The position numbers and the translations under genes are program-made. The notes below the pieces were generated by a model, which was given only the letters and a program-made list of their open reading frames with translations, made no database searches and was not told the DNA's origin. Shown piece after piece: positions 8,421-16,672 of a stretch of 64,000 bases of DNA (the stretch's first letter is position 1; every line of letters begins with the position of its first letter). Origin of the DNA: Paraburkholderia nodosa DSM 21604 (GTDB lineage Bacteria > Pseudomonadota > Gammaproteobacteria > Burkholderiales > Burkholderiaceae); contig NZ_JAFA01000023.1 of the NCBI RefSeq assembly GCF_000519185.1, positions 62,001 through 126,000 on the forward strand, written 5' to 3'.

Positions 8421-9497
8421 ATGACGACACCACAAGACATCATCCGTCGCGACGTGCTCGCGATGACGAGTTACCCCGTGCCCGACGCTTCCGGTTTCGT
8501 AAAGCTCGACGCCATGGAGAACCCGTTTGCCCTGCCCGCCGACCTTGCCGCGCAACTGGGCGAACGCCTCGCGGCAGTCGCGCTCAACCGTTATCCCGCG
8601 CCGCGCCCCGAGGCGCTGATCGCGAAGCTCAAGCAGACGATGCGCGTGCCGGCCGACTGCGACGTGCTGCTCGGCAATGGCTCGGACGAGATCATCAGCA
8701 TGATCACCATGGCGTGCGCGAAGCCGGGCGCGAAGGTGCTCGCGCCGGTGCCGGGCTTCGTCATGTACGCGATGTCGGCGAAGTTTGCGCAGCTGGAGTT
8801 CGTCGGCGTGCCGCTCAAGAGCGACTTCACGCTCGACCTCGAAGCGACGCTCGCGGCGATCGCAGAGCACACGCCCGCCGTGATCTGGCTGGCTTACCCG
8901 AACAACCCCACGGGCACGCTGTTCGACGACGCCGACATCGAGCGCGTGATCGCGGCGGCTGCGCAGGCGAAGAGCCTCGTGGTGATCGACGAGGCCTACC
9001 AGCCGTTCGCGATGCAAAGCTGGATGCCGCGCGCGGGCGAGTTCGACAACGTGGTCGTGATGCGCACGATGTCGAAGCTCGGGCTCGCGGGCATCCGCCT
9101 CGGCTATCTGGCCGGGCGTGCGTCGTGGCTCAACGAGTTCGACAAGGTGCGCCCGCCCTACAACGTGAATGTCCTCACGCAGGCGGCGGCGGATCTGCTG
9201 CTCGACCATGTCGACGTGCTCGATGCGCAGGCCGCGCAGCTGCGCGCGCAACGTGCGACGCTGGCCGCCGAAGTGGCGAAGCTGCCGGGCGCCCAGGTGT
9301 TCGAAAGCGCGGGCAATTTCCTGCTCGTGCGCGTGCCCGATGCGGCGGCGGTTTTTGACACGCTGCTGTCTGCCCGGATTCTGATCAAAAACGTGGGTAA
9401 AATGCACCCATTGCTTGCGAACTGTGTGCGCCTGACCGTTGGCACCCCCGACGAAAACGCGCAATTGCTCGCTGCCCTGAAGCTCGTGCTCCATTAA
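8421..9497 (+). CDS. hisC: Histidinol-phosphate aminotransferase (HisC)
   Basis: This 358-aa class I/II PLP aminotransferase converts imidazole-acetol phosphate to histidinol phosphate. The PLP lysine is in RTMSKLGLAGIRLGYL, and the NPNNPTGT-type motif appears as AYPNNPTGTLF. The 211 bp between hisD and this gene contains no gene that I can see. Expression is presumably with hisG-hisD. Confidence 0.94.
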   Translation: MTTPQDIIRRDVLAMTSYPVPDASGFVKLDAMENPFALPADLAAQLGERLAAVALNRYPAPRPEALIAKLKQTMRVPADCDVLLGNGSDEIISMITMACAKPGAKVLAPVPGFVMYAMSAKFAQLEFVGVPLKSDFTLDLEATLAAIAEHTPAVIWLAYPNNPTGTLFDDADIERVIAAAAQAKSLVVIDEAYQPFAMQSWMPRAGEFDNVVVMRTMSKLGLAGIRLGYLAGRASWLNEFDKVRPPYNVNVLTQAAADLLLDHVDVLDAQAAQLRAQRATLAAEVAKLPGAQVFESAGNFLLVRVPDAAAVFDTLLSARILIKNVGKMHPLLANCVRLTVGTPDENAQLLAALKLVLH

Positions 9498-9551
9498 GCC
9501 GAAGCTTCGTTCTCCCACTCTCCTGTTACGGGCTGTTTGAAGGAAATTGCC

Positions 9552-10139
9552 ATGCGCGTCGCGCAAGTCGTTCGCAACACCAGCGAAACGCAAATCCGCG
9601 TGAAACTCAATCTGGACGGCACCGGCGAGCAAAAGCTCGCGACCGGCGTGCCGTTTCTCGACCACATGCTCGACCAGATCGCACGACACGGTCTGATCGA
9701 TCTGGACATCGAGGCGCATGGCGACACGCATATCGACGACCACCATACGGTGGAAGACGTCGGCATCACGCTCGGCCAGGCGGTGGCGCAGGCCATTGGC
9801 GACAAGAAGGGCATTCGCCGTTACGGCCACGCCTATGTGCCGCTCGACGAAGCGCTCTCGCGCGTCGTGATCGACTTCTCGGGCCGTCCGGGCCTCGAAT
9901 TCCACGTGCCGTTCACGCGCGCGCGCATCGGCACGTTCGACGTCGACCTGTCGATCGAATTCTTCCGCGGCTTCGTGAACCACGCCGGCGTGACGCTGCA
10001 CATCGACAATCTGCGCGGCCTCAACGCGCACCATCAGATGGAAACGGTGTTCAAGGCATTCGGCCGCGCGCTGCGCCAGGCCGCCGAACTGGACGAACGT
10101 CAGGCGGGCAAGATTCCGTCGACGAAGGGCAGCCTCTAA
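9552..10139 (+). CDS. hisB: Imidazoleglycerol-phosphate dehydratase (HisB, monofunctional)
   Basis: The 195-aa protein is the dehydratase only, without the phosphatase domain found in enteric HisB. Metal-binding His clusters are visible as DHMLDQIARHG, DDHHTVEDVG and NAHHQMETVFKA. The chosen ATG at 9552 has AGGAAA 6 bp upstream; an upstream in-frame codon at 9537 would add five unconserved residues. The histidinol-phosphate phosphatase must be encoded elsewhere. Confidence 0.95.
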   Translation: MRVAQVVRNTSETQIRVKLNLDGTGEQKLATGVPFLDHMLDQIARHGLIDLDIEAHGDTHIDDHHTVEDVGITLGQAVAQAIGDKKGIRRYGHAYVPLDEALSRVVIDFSGRPGLEFHVPFTRARIGTFDVDLSIEFFRGFVNHAGVTLHIDNLRGLNAHHQMETVFKAFGRALRQAAELDERQAGKIPSTKGSL

Positions 10140-10394
10140 TCGACGCTTTCACCGACCGGGAGGCGGGCCGCGCTGCGCGCACTGTGCCGGGGCGTGCCTG
10201 AGCAGGACTTCGGGCGCGGCGCGCCGGGGCCATCGCCCCCATGCGGCATGCGCGCCACATTAGCCGTTCGGCTTATGGGCTTGCACGCGCCGACTGGCGT
10301 ACATTGACGGCTTCGAAGGCAGATCAGGGCATATCGCGGCGCACATGCGCCCACACAGCCAGGGGCAGGGCCTTTTGAGCAGGCCGGATTCGAG
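10140..10394 (+). other. 255-bp hisB-hisH gap, no gene
   Basis: I see no convincing coding sequence here on either strand; the open frames are GC-driven. In many Burkholderia genomes a MarC-family membrane protein gene lies between hisB and hisH (known synteny, from memory); it is absent here. Several GC-rich inverted stretches are present but none is a clear terminator. Confidence 0.5.
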
Positions 10395-11036
10395 ATGAAA
10401 ACTTCAATTGCGATTGTTGATTATGGAATGGGCAACCTGCGTTCGGTGGCCCAGGCGCTGAGGCAGGCCGCGCCGGAAGCCGACGTGGCCATCGTCGAGC
10501 ATCCCGAGGCGATCCGTGCTGCCGACCGCGTGGTGCTGCCGGGGCAGGGCGCAATGCCAGACTGCATGCGCAGCCTCGCCGAGTCGGGCCTGCAGGACGC
10601 CGTCCTCGAAGCCTCGCGCACGAAGCCGCTCATGGGCGTGTGCGTGGGCGAGCAAATGCTGTTCGACTGGAGCGCGGAAGGCGACACGAAGGGCTTGGGC
10701 CTGCTGCCCGGCAAGGTCGTGCGCTTCGATCTGGAAGGCCAGTTGCAGGACGACGGCTCGCGCTTCAAGGTCCCGCAAATGGGCTGGAACCGCGTGCGCC
10801 AGGCGCGCGCGCACGCCCTGTGGGACGGGGTGCCCAACGAAAGCTTCTTCTACTTCGTGCACAGCTACTATGTGGTTCCGGCGGATGCGGCGCACACCGT
10901 GGGCGAAACGCCGTACGGCGCGGCCTTTACCTCGGCAGTGGCGCGGGATAACATCTTCGCCACCCAATTCCACCCGGAAAAGAGCGCCGCTGCAGGCTTG
11001 CGCGTCTATCGCAACTTCGTCCACTGGAACCCCTGA
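10395..11036 (+). CDS. hisH: Imidazole glycerol phosphate synthase, glutamine amidotransferase subunit (HisH)
   Basis: HisH releases ammonia from glutamine and channels it to HisF. This 213-aa class I amidotransferase shows the nucleophile Cys in PLMGVCVGEQML and the His-Glu pair in TQFHPEKS. The N-terminus IAIVDYGMGNLRSV is typical. It is separated from hisA by 174 bp. Confidence 0.95.
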   Translation: MKTSIAIVDYGMGNLRSVAQALRQAAPEADVAIVEHPEAIRAADRVVLPGQGAMPDCMRSLAESGLQDAVLEASRTKPLMGVCVGEQMLFDWSAEGDTKGLGLLPGKVVRFDLEGQLQDDGSRFKVPQMGWNRVRQARAHALWDGVPNESFFYFVHSYYVVPADAAHTVGETPYGAAFTSAVARDNIFATQFHPEKSAAAGLRVYRNFVHWNP

Positions 11037-11210
11037 TTTCCCGCGGCGCTGACGCTCGCAGCCGCCTTCGCGCACGAGCGCCGCGGCATTCGAATTGCGT
11101 CAGCAAGGCCGCCGAAAGAGTTGTACTAAACTAGCGAAACGGCGTCGGATCGGGCCTTTTTTCCGCCGGCGCTGCAGACTTCAACCTCATTCCCAGACAC
11201 ACCCGAAGCT

Positions 11211-11963
11211 ATGCTGCTGATTCCGGCCATCGATCTCAAAGACGGTCACTGCGTGCGCCTCAAACAAGGCGATATGGACCAGGCGACGATTTTCTCCGAG
11301 GAACCGGCGGCTATGGCCCGACACTGGGTCGAGCGCGGCGCGCGGCGCCTGCACCTCGTCGACCTCAACGGCGCGTTCGCCGGCAAGCCGAAGAACGAAG
11401 ACGCGATTCGCGAGATCATCCGCGCAGTCGGCGACGAGATCCCCGTGCAGCTTGGCGGCGGCATCCGCGACCTCGACACCATCGAGCGTTATCTCGACGA
11501 CGGCCTGTCCTATGTGATCATCGGCACCGCCGCCGTGAAGAATCCGGGCTTCCTCCAGGAAGCATGCACCGCATTTGGGGGTCACATCATCGTGGGCCTC
11601 GACGCGAAAGACGGCAAGGTCGCGACCGACGGCTGGAGCAAGCTCACCGGTCACGAGGTCGTGGACCTCGCGCGCAAGTTCGAGGACTACGGCGTCGAGT
11701 CGATCATCTACACCGATATCGGCCGCGACGGCATGCTTCAGGGCATCAACATCGAAGCGACGGTGCGCCTCGCGCGCGCGGTGAAGATTCCGATCATCGC
11801 GAGCGGCGGTCTTTCCAACCTCGCCGATATCGACGCACTGTGCGAGGTCGAGGACGAAGGCGTGGAAGGCGTGATCTGCGGCCGCGCGATCTACTCGGGC
11901 GACCTCGATTTCAACGCCGCGCAAACGCGCGCAGACAGCCTGCGCGAATCGGACGACGCGTAA
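11211..11963 (+). CDS. hisA: ProFAR isomerase (HisA)
   Basis: The 250-aa (beta-alpha)8 barrel catalyses an Amadori rearrangement of ProFAR to PRFAR. The catalytic Asp8 is in IPAIDLKDG, and the second Asp is in the strand reading YTDIGRDGM. Phosphate-binding loops GGGIRD and ASGGLSNL are clear. A strong terminator follows within 15 bp, so hisF must mostly be transcribed from a separate promoter. Confidence 0.95.
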   Translation: MLLIPAIDLKDGHCVRLKQGDMDQATIFSEEPAAMARHWVERGARRLHLVDLNGAFAGKPKNEDAIREIIRAVGDEIPVQLGGGIRDLDTIERYLDDGLSYVIIGTAAVKNPGFLQEACTAFGGHIIVGLDAKDGKVATDGWSKLTGHEVVDLARKFEDYGVESIIYTDIGRDGMLQGINIEATVRLARAVKIPIIASGGLSNLADIDALCEVEDEGVEGVICGRAIYSGDLDFNAAQTRADSLRESDDA

Positions 11964-11976
11964 AGCGTCGTATGCC

Positions 11977-12006
11977 GGCCTCCGTCACTGGAGGCCTTTT
12001 GTTTTT
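11977..12006 (+). terminator. Rho-independent terminator after hisA
   Basis: Arms GGCCTCC (11977-11983) and GGAGGCC (11990-11996) pair around a 6-base loop and are followed by TTTTGTTTTT. It lies 13 bp after the hisA stop on the plus strand and should end the hisG-to-hisA transcript. Confidence 0.85.
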
Positions 12007-12048
12007 GGCGCTGCGGCGCCATCTCCATGGGGACTGGCGCTCGCGCGG

Positions 12049-12054
12049 GATAAT
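12049..12054 (+). promoter_or_regulatory. Candidate -10 element for hisF-hisI-hisE
   Basis: GATAAT at 12049-12054 lies between the hisA terminator and hisF, where a new promoter is needed. No good -35 is visible, so this is a weak call from context. Confidence 0.3.
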
Positions 12055-12186
12055 TTCGCCTCGAGGCGCAAGGCAAGGCGCAAAGCGCGCGACAATGGGC
12101 TGCGCGCCACGCCCGAACCGGGTCCGGCAGCCTTCTCGCGAAAGGTGCTCGCCGCACACACACCGACTGGCAACTTCGGCAAGATC

Positions 12187-12960
12187 ATGGCTCTACCCAA
12201 ACGCATCATCCCCTGCCTCGACGTGACCGCCGGGCGCGTCGTCAAGGGCGTCAATTTCGTCGAACTGCGCGACGCGGGCGACCCCGTCGAAATCGCACGC
12301 CGCTACGACGACCAGGGCGCCGACGAACTCACGTTCCTCGACATCACCGCGACCTCCGACCAGCGCGACCTGATCCTGCCGATCATCGAGGCGGTGGCTT
12401 CGCAGGTCTTCATTCCGCTCACCGTGGGCGGCGGCGTGCGCGCCGTGGCGGACGTGCGGCGCCTGCTCAACGCCGGCGCCGACAAGGTCAGCATGAACTC
12501 GTCGGCGGTCGCCAATCCGCAGCTCGTGCGTGATTCATCCGACAAATACGGCTCGCAGTGCATCGTCGTCGCCATCGACGCGAAGCGGACTTCGGCGCCG
12601 GGCGAACCCGCGCGCTGGGAAGTGTTTACGCACGGCGGGCGCAAGGCCACGGGCTTCGACGCCGTGGCGTGGGCGCGCAAGATGGCCGAGCTGGGCGCGG
12701 GCGAAATCCTGCTCACGAGCATGGACCGCGACGGCACGAAGAGCGGCTTCGACCTCGCGCTCACGTGCGCGGTGTCCGACGCGGTGCCGATTCCCGTGAT
12801 CGCCTCGGGCGGCGTGGGCGGCCTGCAGGATCTGGCAGACGGCATCGTCAAGGGCCATGCCGACGCCGTGCTGGCGGCGAGTATCTTCCACTATGGCGAG
12901 CACACGGTGGGCGAGGCGAAGCGCTTCATGGCCGACCAGGGCATTTCGGTGAGGATGTAA
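12187..12960 (+). CDS. hisF: Imidazole glycerol phosphate synthase, cyclase subunit (HisF)
   Basis: This 257-aa (beta-alpha)8 barrel makes imidazole glycerol phosphate and AICAR from PRFAR and ammonia delivered by HisH. The catalytic Asp11 is in IIPCLDVTAGRVVKG and the second Asp is in ILLTSMDRDGTKSG. I chose ATG 12187 because the family begins MALPKRIIPCLDV; an upstream in-frame start at 12145 adds 14 unrelated residues. Confidence 0.95.
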   Translation: MALPKRIIPCLDVTAGRVVKGVNFVELRDAGDPVEIARRYDDQGADELTFLDITATSDQRDLILPIIEAVASQVFIPLTVGGGVRAVADVRRLLNAGADKVSMNSSAVANPQLVRDSSDKYGSQCIVVAIDAKRTSAPGEPARWEVFTHGGRKATGFDAVAWARKMAELGAGEILLTSMDRDGTKSGFDLALTCAVSDAVPIPVIASGGVGGLQDLADGIVKGHADAVLAASIFHYGEHTVGEAKRFMADQGISVRM

Positions 12961-12964
12961 CGCG

Positions 12965-13402
12965 ATGAGCAACACTCAAACCGGCAAACCCGATAACGAC
13001 CTTGCCAATGCCAACTGGCTCGACAAGGTCAACTGGGACGCCAACGGCCTCGTGCCCGTGATCGCGCAGGAAGCCACCACGGGCGACGTCCTGATGTTCG
13101 CGTGGATGAACCGCGAAGCGCTCGCCAAAACAGTGGAACTGCGCCGCGCCGTGTACTTCTCGCGCTCGCGCCAGCGCCTGTGGTTCAAGGGCGAGGAGTC
13201 GGGCCACGTGCAGCACGTGAGCGACATCCGCCTCGACTGCGACGAAGATGTCGTGCTCCTCAAGATCGAGCAGGTCTCGGGCATCGCGTGCCACACGGGC
13301 CGCCACTCGTGCTTTTTCCAGCAATTCGAAGGCACCGTCGACGAAGGCCGCTGGGTCGCCGTCGACCCGGTGCTGAAAGACCCCGAACACATCTACAAAT
13401 GA
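12965..13402 (+). CDS. hisI: Phosphoribosyl-AMP cyclohydrolase (HisI)
   Basis: The 145-aa enzyme opens the purine ring of PR-AMP. Metal-ligand Cys and Asp residues are visible in RLDCDEDVVLLKI and CHTGRHSCFFQ. It starts 4 bp after the hisF stop, and its own stop overlaps the hisE ATG (ATGA). In enterics HisI and HisE are one protein; here they are separate, as in other beta-proteobacteria. Confidence 0.95.
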   Translation: MSNTQTGKPDNDLANANWLDKVNWDANGLVPVIAQEATTGDVLMFAWMNREALAKTVELRRAVYFSRSRQRLWFKGEESGHVQHVSDIRLDCDEDVVLLKIEQVSGIACHTGRHSCFFQQFEGTVDEGRWVAVDPVLKDPEHIYK

Positions 13403-13767
13403 CGCAACTGAACACCAACGACACCCTGCTGCGCCTCGCGGCGGTGATCGACAGCCGCAAGGGCGGCGATCCGGACGCCTCCTACGTCGCGCGCCTGTTT
13501 CACAAGGGCGACGACGCGGTGCTCAAGAAGGTTGGCGAAGAGGCGACCGAAGTCGTGCTGGCCGCGAAGGACGTGCGTCAGGGCGGCGCACCGAAGGCGC
13601 TGGTCGGCGAGATGGCCGACCTGTGGTTCCACTGCCTCGTTACGCTCTCGCACTTTGATCTGAGTCCCGCCGACGTGCTCGCGGAACTGGAACGTCGCGA
13701 AGGCCTTTCGGGTCTCGAGGAAAAGGCGCTACGCAAGAGCCGCGAGCGCGAAGAGAGCGGCGAGTGA
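13399..13767 (+). CDS. hisE: Phosphoribosyl-ATP pyrophosphatase (HisE)
   Basis: A 122-aa MazG-fold protein that hydrolyses PR-ATP to PR-AMP. The metal-binding helix motif KVGEEATEVVLAAKD is diagnostic. The ATG at 13399 overlaps the hisI stop by 4 bp, so translation is coupled. It is the last his gene in the cluster. Confidence 0.94.
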   Translation: MTQLNTNDTLLRLAAVIDSRKGGDPDASYVARLFHKGDDAVLKKVGEEATEVVLAAKDVRQGGAPKALVGEMADLWFHCLVTLSHFDLSPADVLAELERREGLSGLEEKALRKSREREESGE

Positions 13768-13816
13768 AGGTTGCCGTGCGGCGCACCCACTAACAGAACG
13801 ATGGCTTTGCATGGAA

Positions 13817-13846
13817 CCGGAGTAAGGGCTGAAGCCCTAACTCCGG
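13817..13846 (+). promoter_or_regulatory. Tetraloop hairpin directly before the DUF4870 gene
   Basis: Thirteen-base arms CCGGAGTAAGGGC (13817-13829) and GCCCTAACTCCGG (13834-13846) pair with one mismatch around the loop TGAA. The ribosome site AGGAG begins 6 bp after the stem. There is no T-run, so it is more likely a mRNA stability or translation-control element than a terminator. Function is inference. Confidence 0.5.
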
Positions 13847-13866
13847 ATCGACAGGAGATGAACAAC

Positions 13867-14259
13867 ATGTCCACGTCCGGCGACTATCCGCCCCCTTCGT
13901 ACCGCAACGGCGTTGACGCGGACCGTTTGCGCAGCCTGCGGACTTTCACGCACGTGCTGTACGCGCTCTATGCGGTGTACTGGCTGACCGGCGGCATTTC
14001 GGTGCTGGTGGCGATCATCCTGAATTACCTCAAACGCGACGAAGCGCTCGGCACGCCCTATGAGCAGCACTTCACGTGGCAAATCCGCACGTTCTGGCTC
14101 GGTCTGGCCGGCCATCTGATCGGCGGCGTGCTCATCTTCGTGCTGGTCGGCATTCCAATTTTGTGGGCTGTCGCAATCTGGACGTTGTACCGTATCATCA
14201 AAGGCTGGCTGTACTTGTACGACAACAAGCCGCTGCACAACCCGCGCGCCTGGTTCTGA
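13867..14259 (+). CDS. DUF4870-like small membrane protein
   Basis: The 130-aa protein has a hydrophilic N-terminus and about three hydrophobic segments (roughly residues 25-50, 70-90 and 92-112), and ends in DNKPLHNPRAWF. It resembles the DUF4870 family. I chose ATG 13867 because AGGAG lies 10 bp upstream; the ATG at 13858 is too close to it. Function is unknown. It is conserved between hisE and the HIT gene in Burkholderia. Confidence 0.8.
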   Translation: MSTSGDYPPPSYRNGVDADRLRSLRTFTHVLYALYAVYWLTGGISVLVAIILNYLKRDEALGTPYEQHFTWQIRTFWLGLAGHLIGGVLIFVLVGIPILWAVAIWTLYRIIKGWLYLYDNKPLHNPRAWF

Positions 14260-14300
14260 AGGCTCCGGGGGGGCGTGCGGTTTTGCTCACCAGGAGCACC

Positions 14301-14669
14301 ATGAGTCACGACCGCAGCACCTGTCTCTTCTGCAAGATTGCCGATGGCCATATTCCCAGTACGCGGGTGTACGAGGACGACGAGTTCGTCGCCTTCCGCG
14401 ATATCCGGCCTGCAGCCGAAACACACGTCCTCGTGATTCCGCGCCAGCATATTTCCACCCTCGCCGATTGCGGTGAAAACGACGCGCCGCTGCTTGGTAG
14501 AATGTTTGTATTGGTCGCGCGGCTCGCAAGGGAATTGGGCGTCTCGTACACGGGCGGCGAAACCGGGTTTCGCACGGTGGTGAATACGGGGCCGGGCGGC
14601 GGGCAGGAGGTCTACCATCTGCACGCGCATTTGCTCGCTGGGCCGCGTCCGTGGCACCGCATGGGCTGA
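14301..14669 (+). CDS. HIT family (HINT-like) nucleotide hydrolase
   Basis: A 122-aa histidine-triad protein with the catalytic motif HLHAHLL near residue 110 and the Zn-type CLFCKI motif at the start. HINT proteins hydrolyse nucleoside phosphoramidates such as AMP-lysine. A CAGGAG ribosome site precedes the ATG at 14301. Confidence 0.93.
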   Translation: MSHDRSTCLFCKIADGHIPSTRVYEDDEFVAFRDIRPAAETHVLVIPRQHISTLADCGENDAPLLGRMFVLVARLARELGVSYTGGETGFRTVVNTGPGGGQEVYHLHAHLLAGPRPWHRMG

Positions 14670-14829
14670 GTGCCGGCGGCGGTGAAAGTCGGTATAAATG
14701 ACGGATGGCGTGGGTCTCACTGAAGCGTCGCGCTAAAGGGTCGCACGCCACGTCCATGCAACATCGAACAGGCACAATTTATCGCGTCGCGCAGGTCGCG
14801 CGGCGGCGGGGTTAAGGAGAGAGTCAATC

Positions 14830-15072
14830 ATGGGTTCGTTGAGCATTTGGCACTGGCTGATCGTCTTGTTAATCGTTGCGCTCGTCTTCGGCACCAAGAA
14901 ACTGCGCAATATCGGTAGCGATCTGGGCGGTGCGGTGAAGGGTTTCAAGGAAGGCATGCGCGAGAACGAAGGCGCCGGTGTGGACGCGCAAAAGCGCGAA
15001 CTCCCGGCCGACGGCGGTGCGGTCGACGTCGAAGCCAAGGACAAGACGCAGCGCTCGAACGATTTCCGCTAA
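14830..15072 (+). CDS. tatA: TatA, twin-arginine translocase subunit
   Basis: This 80-aa protein has one N-terminal transmembrane helix (IWHWLIVLLIVALVFG) followed by the FGTKKLRNIG hinge and an amphipathic helix. TatA oligomers form the translocation pore for folded proteins. AAGGAGA lies upstream. It is followed by tatB and tatC in the usual order. Confidence 0.95.
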   Translation: MGSLSIWHWLIVLLIVALVFGTKKLRNIGSDLGGAVKGFKEGMRENEGAGVDAQKRELPADGGAVDVEAKDKTQRSNDFR

Positions 15073-15169
15073 AACGCGTGGCGGCCGTTTTTTTCGCCGC
15101 CACTTGTTTTTCCGCTTGTTTCCCGCTTGTTTCCATTAAGGCAGCCAAGGCTGACGGAAAACTCCATTC

Positions 15170-15727
15170 ATGCTCGATCTCGGTTTAACCAAGATGGCGC
15201 TGATCGGCGTCGTCGCGCTGGTCGTTCTCGGGCCGGAGCGGCTGCCGCGTGTCGCACGCACGGCGGGCGCGCTGTTCGGGCGCGCGCAGCGCTATATCAA
15301 CGACGTCAAGGCGGAAGTCACGCGCGAGATCGAACTCGACGAGTTGCGCCGCATGAAGACCGAGTTCGAGGCGGCGGCGCAGAACGTCGAAAAGAACGTT
15401 CAGGACAACCTGCGCAAGCATGAAACCGAGTTGAACGACGCGTGGAACGCGGGCACGTCGGTGTCGCCGAGCATCGCAGGCGGCGCGGATCCTGCCAGCG
15501 TGGAAGGCGCCGCCAACGCGTTGGACGGCGTCGCCACGCAATCGGGATGGCGCTCCGGCAACGCGGGCGCGAGCGGCGCGAAACGCAAGAACTGGCGTGT
15601 GAAGCAAAGCGCCGCGCCGGCCTGGTACAAACGCGCCACGCTGCGCCGCACGCGGGTGCAATCGGGCGCTGCGCGCGTAGCGCAGCATACCCCGGCGAGC
15701 CTGCGCCGTCCCACGCGGTTCTTCTGA
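15170..15727 (+). CDS. tatB: TatB, twin-arginine translocase subunit
   Basis: The 185-aa protein begins with the TatB helix MLDLGLTKMALIGVVALVVLGPERLPRV region, with the conserved Gly-Pro hinge, then a long charged helix and a basic, low-complexity tail. TatB works with TatC to recognise twin-arginine signals. It lies 97 bp after tatA. Confidence 0.94.
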   Translation: MLDLGLTKMALIGVVALVVLGPERLPRVARTAGALFGRAQRYINDVKAEVTREIELDELRRMKTEFEAAAQNVEKNVQDNLRKHETELNDAWNAGTSVSPSIAGGADPASVEGAANALDGVATQSGWRSGNAGASGAKRKNWRVKQSAAPAWYKRATLRRTRVQSGAARVAQHTPASLRRPTRFF

Positions 15728-15772
15728 CGCGGATCCGCCTTTGCGCACGACTATTTCCAACCGAGGGCCGGT

Positions 15773-16555
15773 GTGAGCGACCCCCAGCAAAAACTGGAAG
15801 AAGGCTCCGAAGAGACCTTCATTTCCCATCTCGTCGAACTGCGCGACCGCATCATTCGCGCAGGCATTGCCGTGATCGTCGTGTTCGTCGGGCTCGTCTA
15901 CTGGGCGCCCGACATATTCCGGCTGCTTGCGCGTCCGCTCATGCAGAACCTGCCGCGCGACGGCAAGATGATCGTCACCGACGTGACCGGCTCGTTCTTC
16001 GTGCCCATGAAGGTCACGATGCTCGTGGCCTTCGTGATCGCGCTGCCGGTCGTGCTCTACCAGATCTGGGCGTTCGTCGCACCCGGCCTGTACCAGCACG
16101 AAAAGAAGCTCGTCGTGCCGCTCGTGGCGAGTAGCTACACGCTCTTCCTGTGCGGCATGGCGTTCGCGTATTTCGTGGTGTTCCCGACCATCTTCCGCGT
16201 GATGGCGCACTACAACGCGCCGCTCGGCGCGGAGATGACGACCGATATCAACAATTACCTGAGCTTCGTGCTCACCATGTTCATCGCGTTCGGCGTGACC
16301 TTCGAGGTGCCGATCATCGTCGTGTTGCTCGTGCGCATGGGCGTGGTCACCGTGAAGAAGCTCAAGCAGGTCCGGCCCTACGTGATCGTTGGCGCGTTCA
16401 TCGTCGCGGCAGTGGTGACGCCGCCGGACGTGTTCTCGCAGCTCATCCTCGCGCTGCCGCTCATCATCCTGTACGAGTTGGGCATTATCGCGGCGCGTAT
16501 CTTCGTCGGCACTGGCGAGAAGAAGCCCGCGGACGAGAGTCAGGCGGCGAGCTAG
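15773..16555 (+). CDS. tatC: TatC, twin-arginine translocase receptor
   Basis: A 260-aa protein with six membrane helices and the TatC signatures HLVELRDRI near residue 20 and AFGVTFEVPIIVVLL. It binds the RR signal peptide. It begins with GTG at 15773. One likely client, the Rieske protein of the bc1 complex, is encoded 2.3 kb downstream. Confidence 0.95.
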   Translation: MSDPQQKLEEGSEETFISHLVELRDRIIRAGIAVIVVFVGLVYWAPDIFRLLARPLMQNLPRDGKMIVTDVTGSFFVPMKVTMLVAFVIALPVVLYQIWAFVAPGLYQHEKKLVVPLVASSYTLFLCGMAFAYFVVFPTIFRVMAHYNAPLGAEMTTDINNYLSFVLTMFIAFGVTFEVPIIVVLLVRMGVVTVKKLKQVRPYVIVGAFIVAAVVTPPDVFSQLILALPLIILYELGIIAARIFVGTGEKKPADESQAAS

Positions 16556-16592
16556 CCCCGCTGGCTCAGCGGAGAAAAAGCCGCAGGAAAGC

Positions 16593-16624
16593 AAAAGGCC
16601 GCGAATCCACATTCGCGGCCTTTT
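16593..16624. terminator. Bidirectional terminator between tatC and degS/degQ
   Basis: Perfect 14-base arms (16593-16606 and 16611-16624) with a 4-base loop CCAC; one side begins AAAA and the other ends TTTT, so it can stop transcription from both converging genes. Confidence 0.9.
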
Positions 16625-16672
16625 CGTTTTCTGCTCGCGGGTAGGGCGCGACGCCCCACCTGCGGTGTGACA

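Noticed and set aside
8091..10034. 647-codon minus-strand frame opposite hisC-hisB
   Set aside because: Antisense to well-supported his genes; Arg/His-rich composition is that of a GC shadow.
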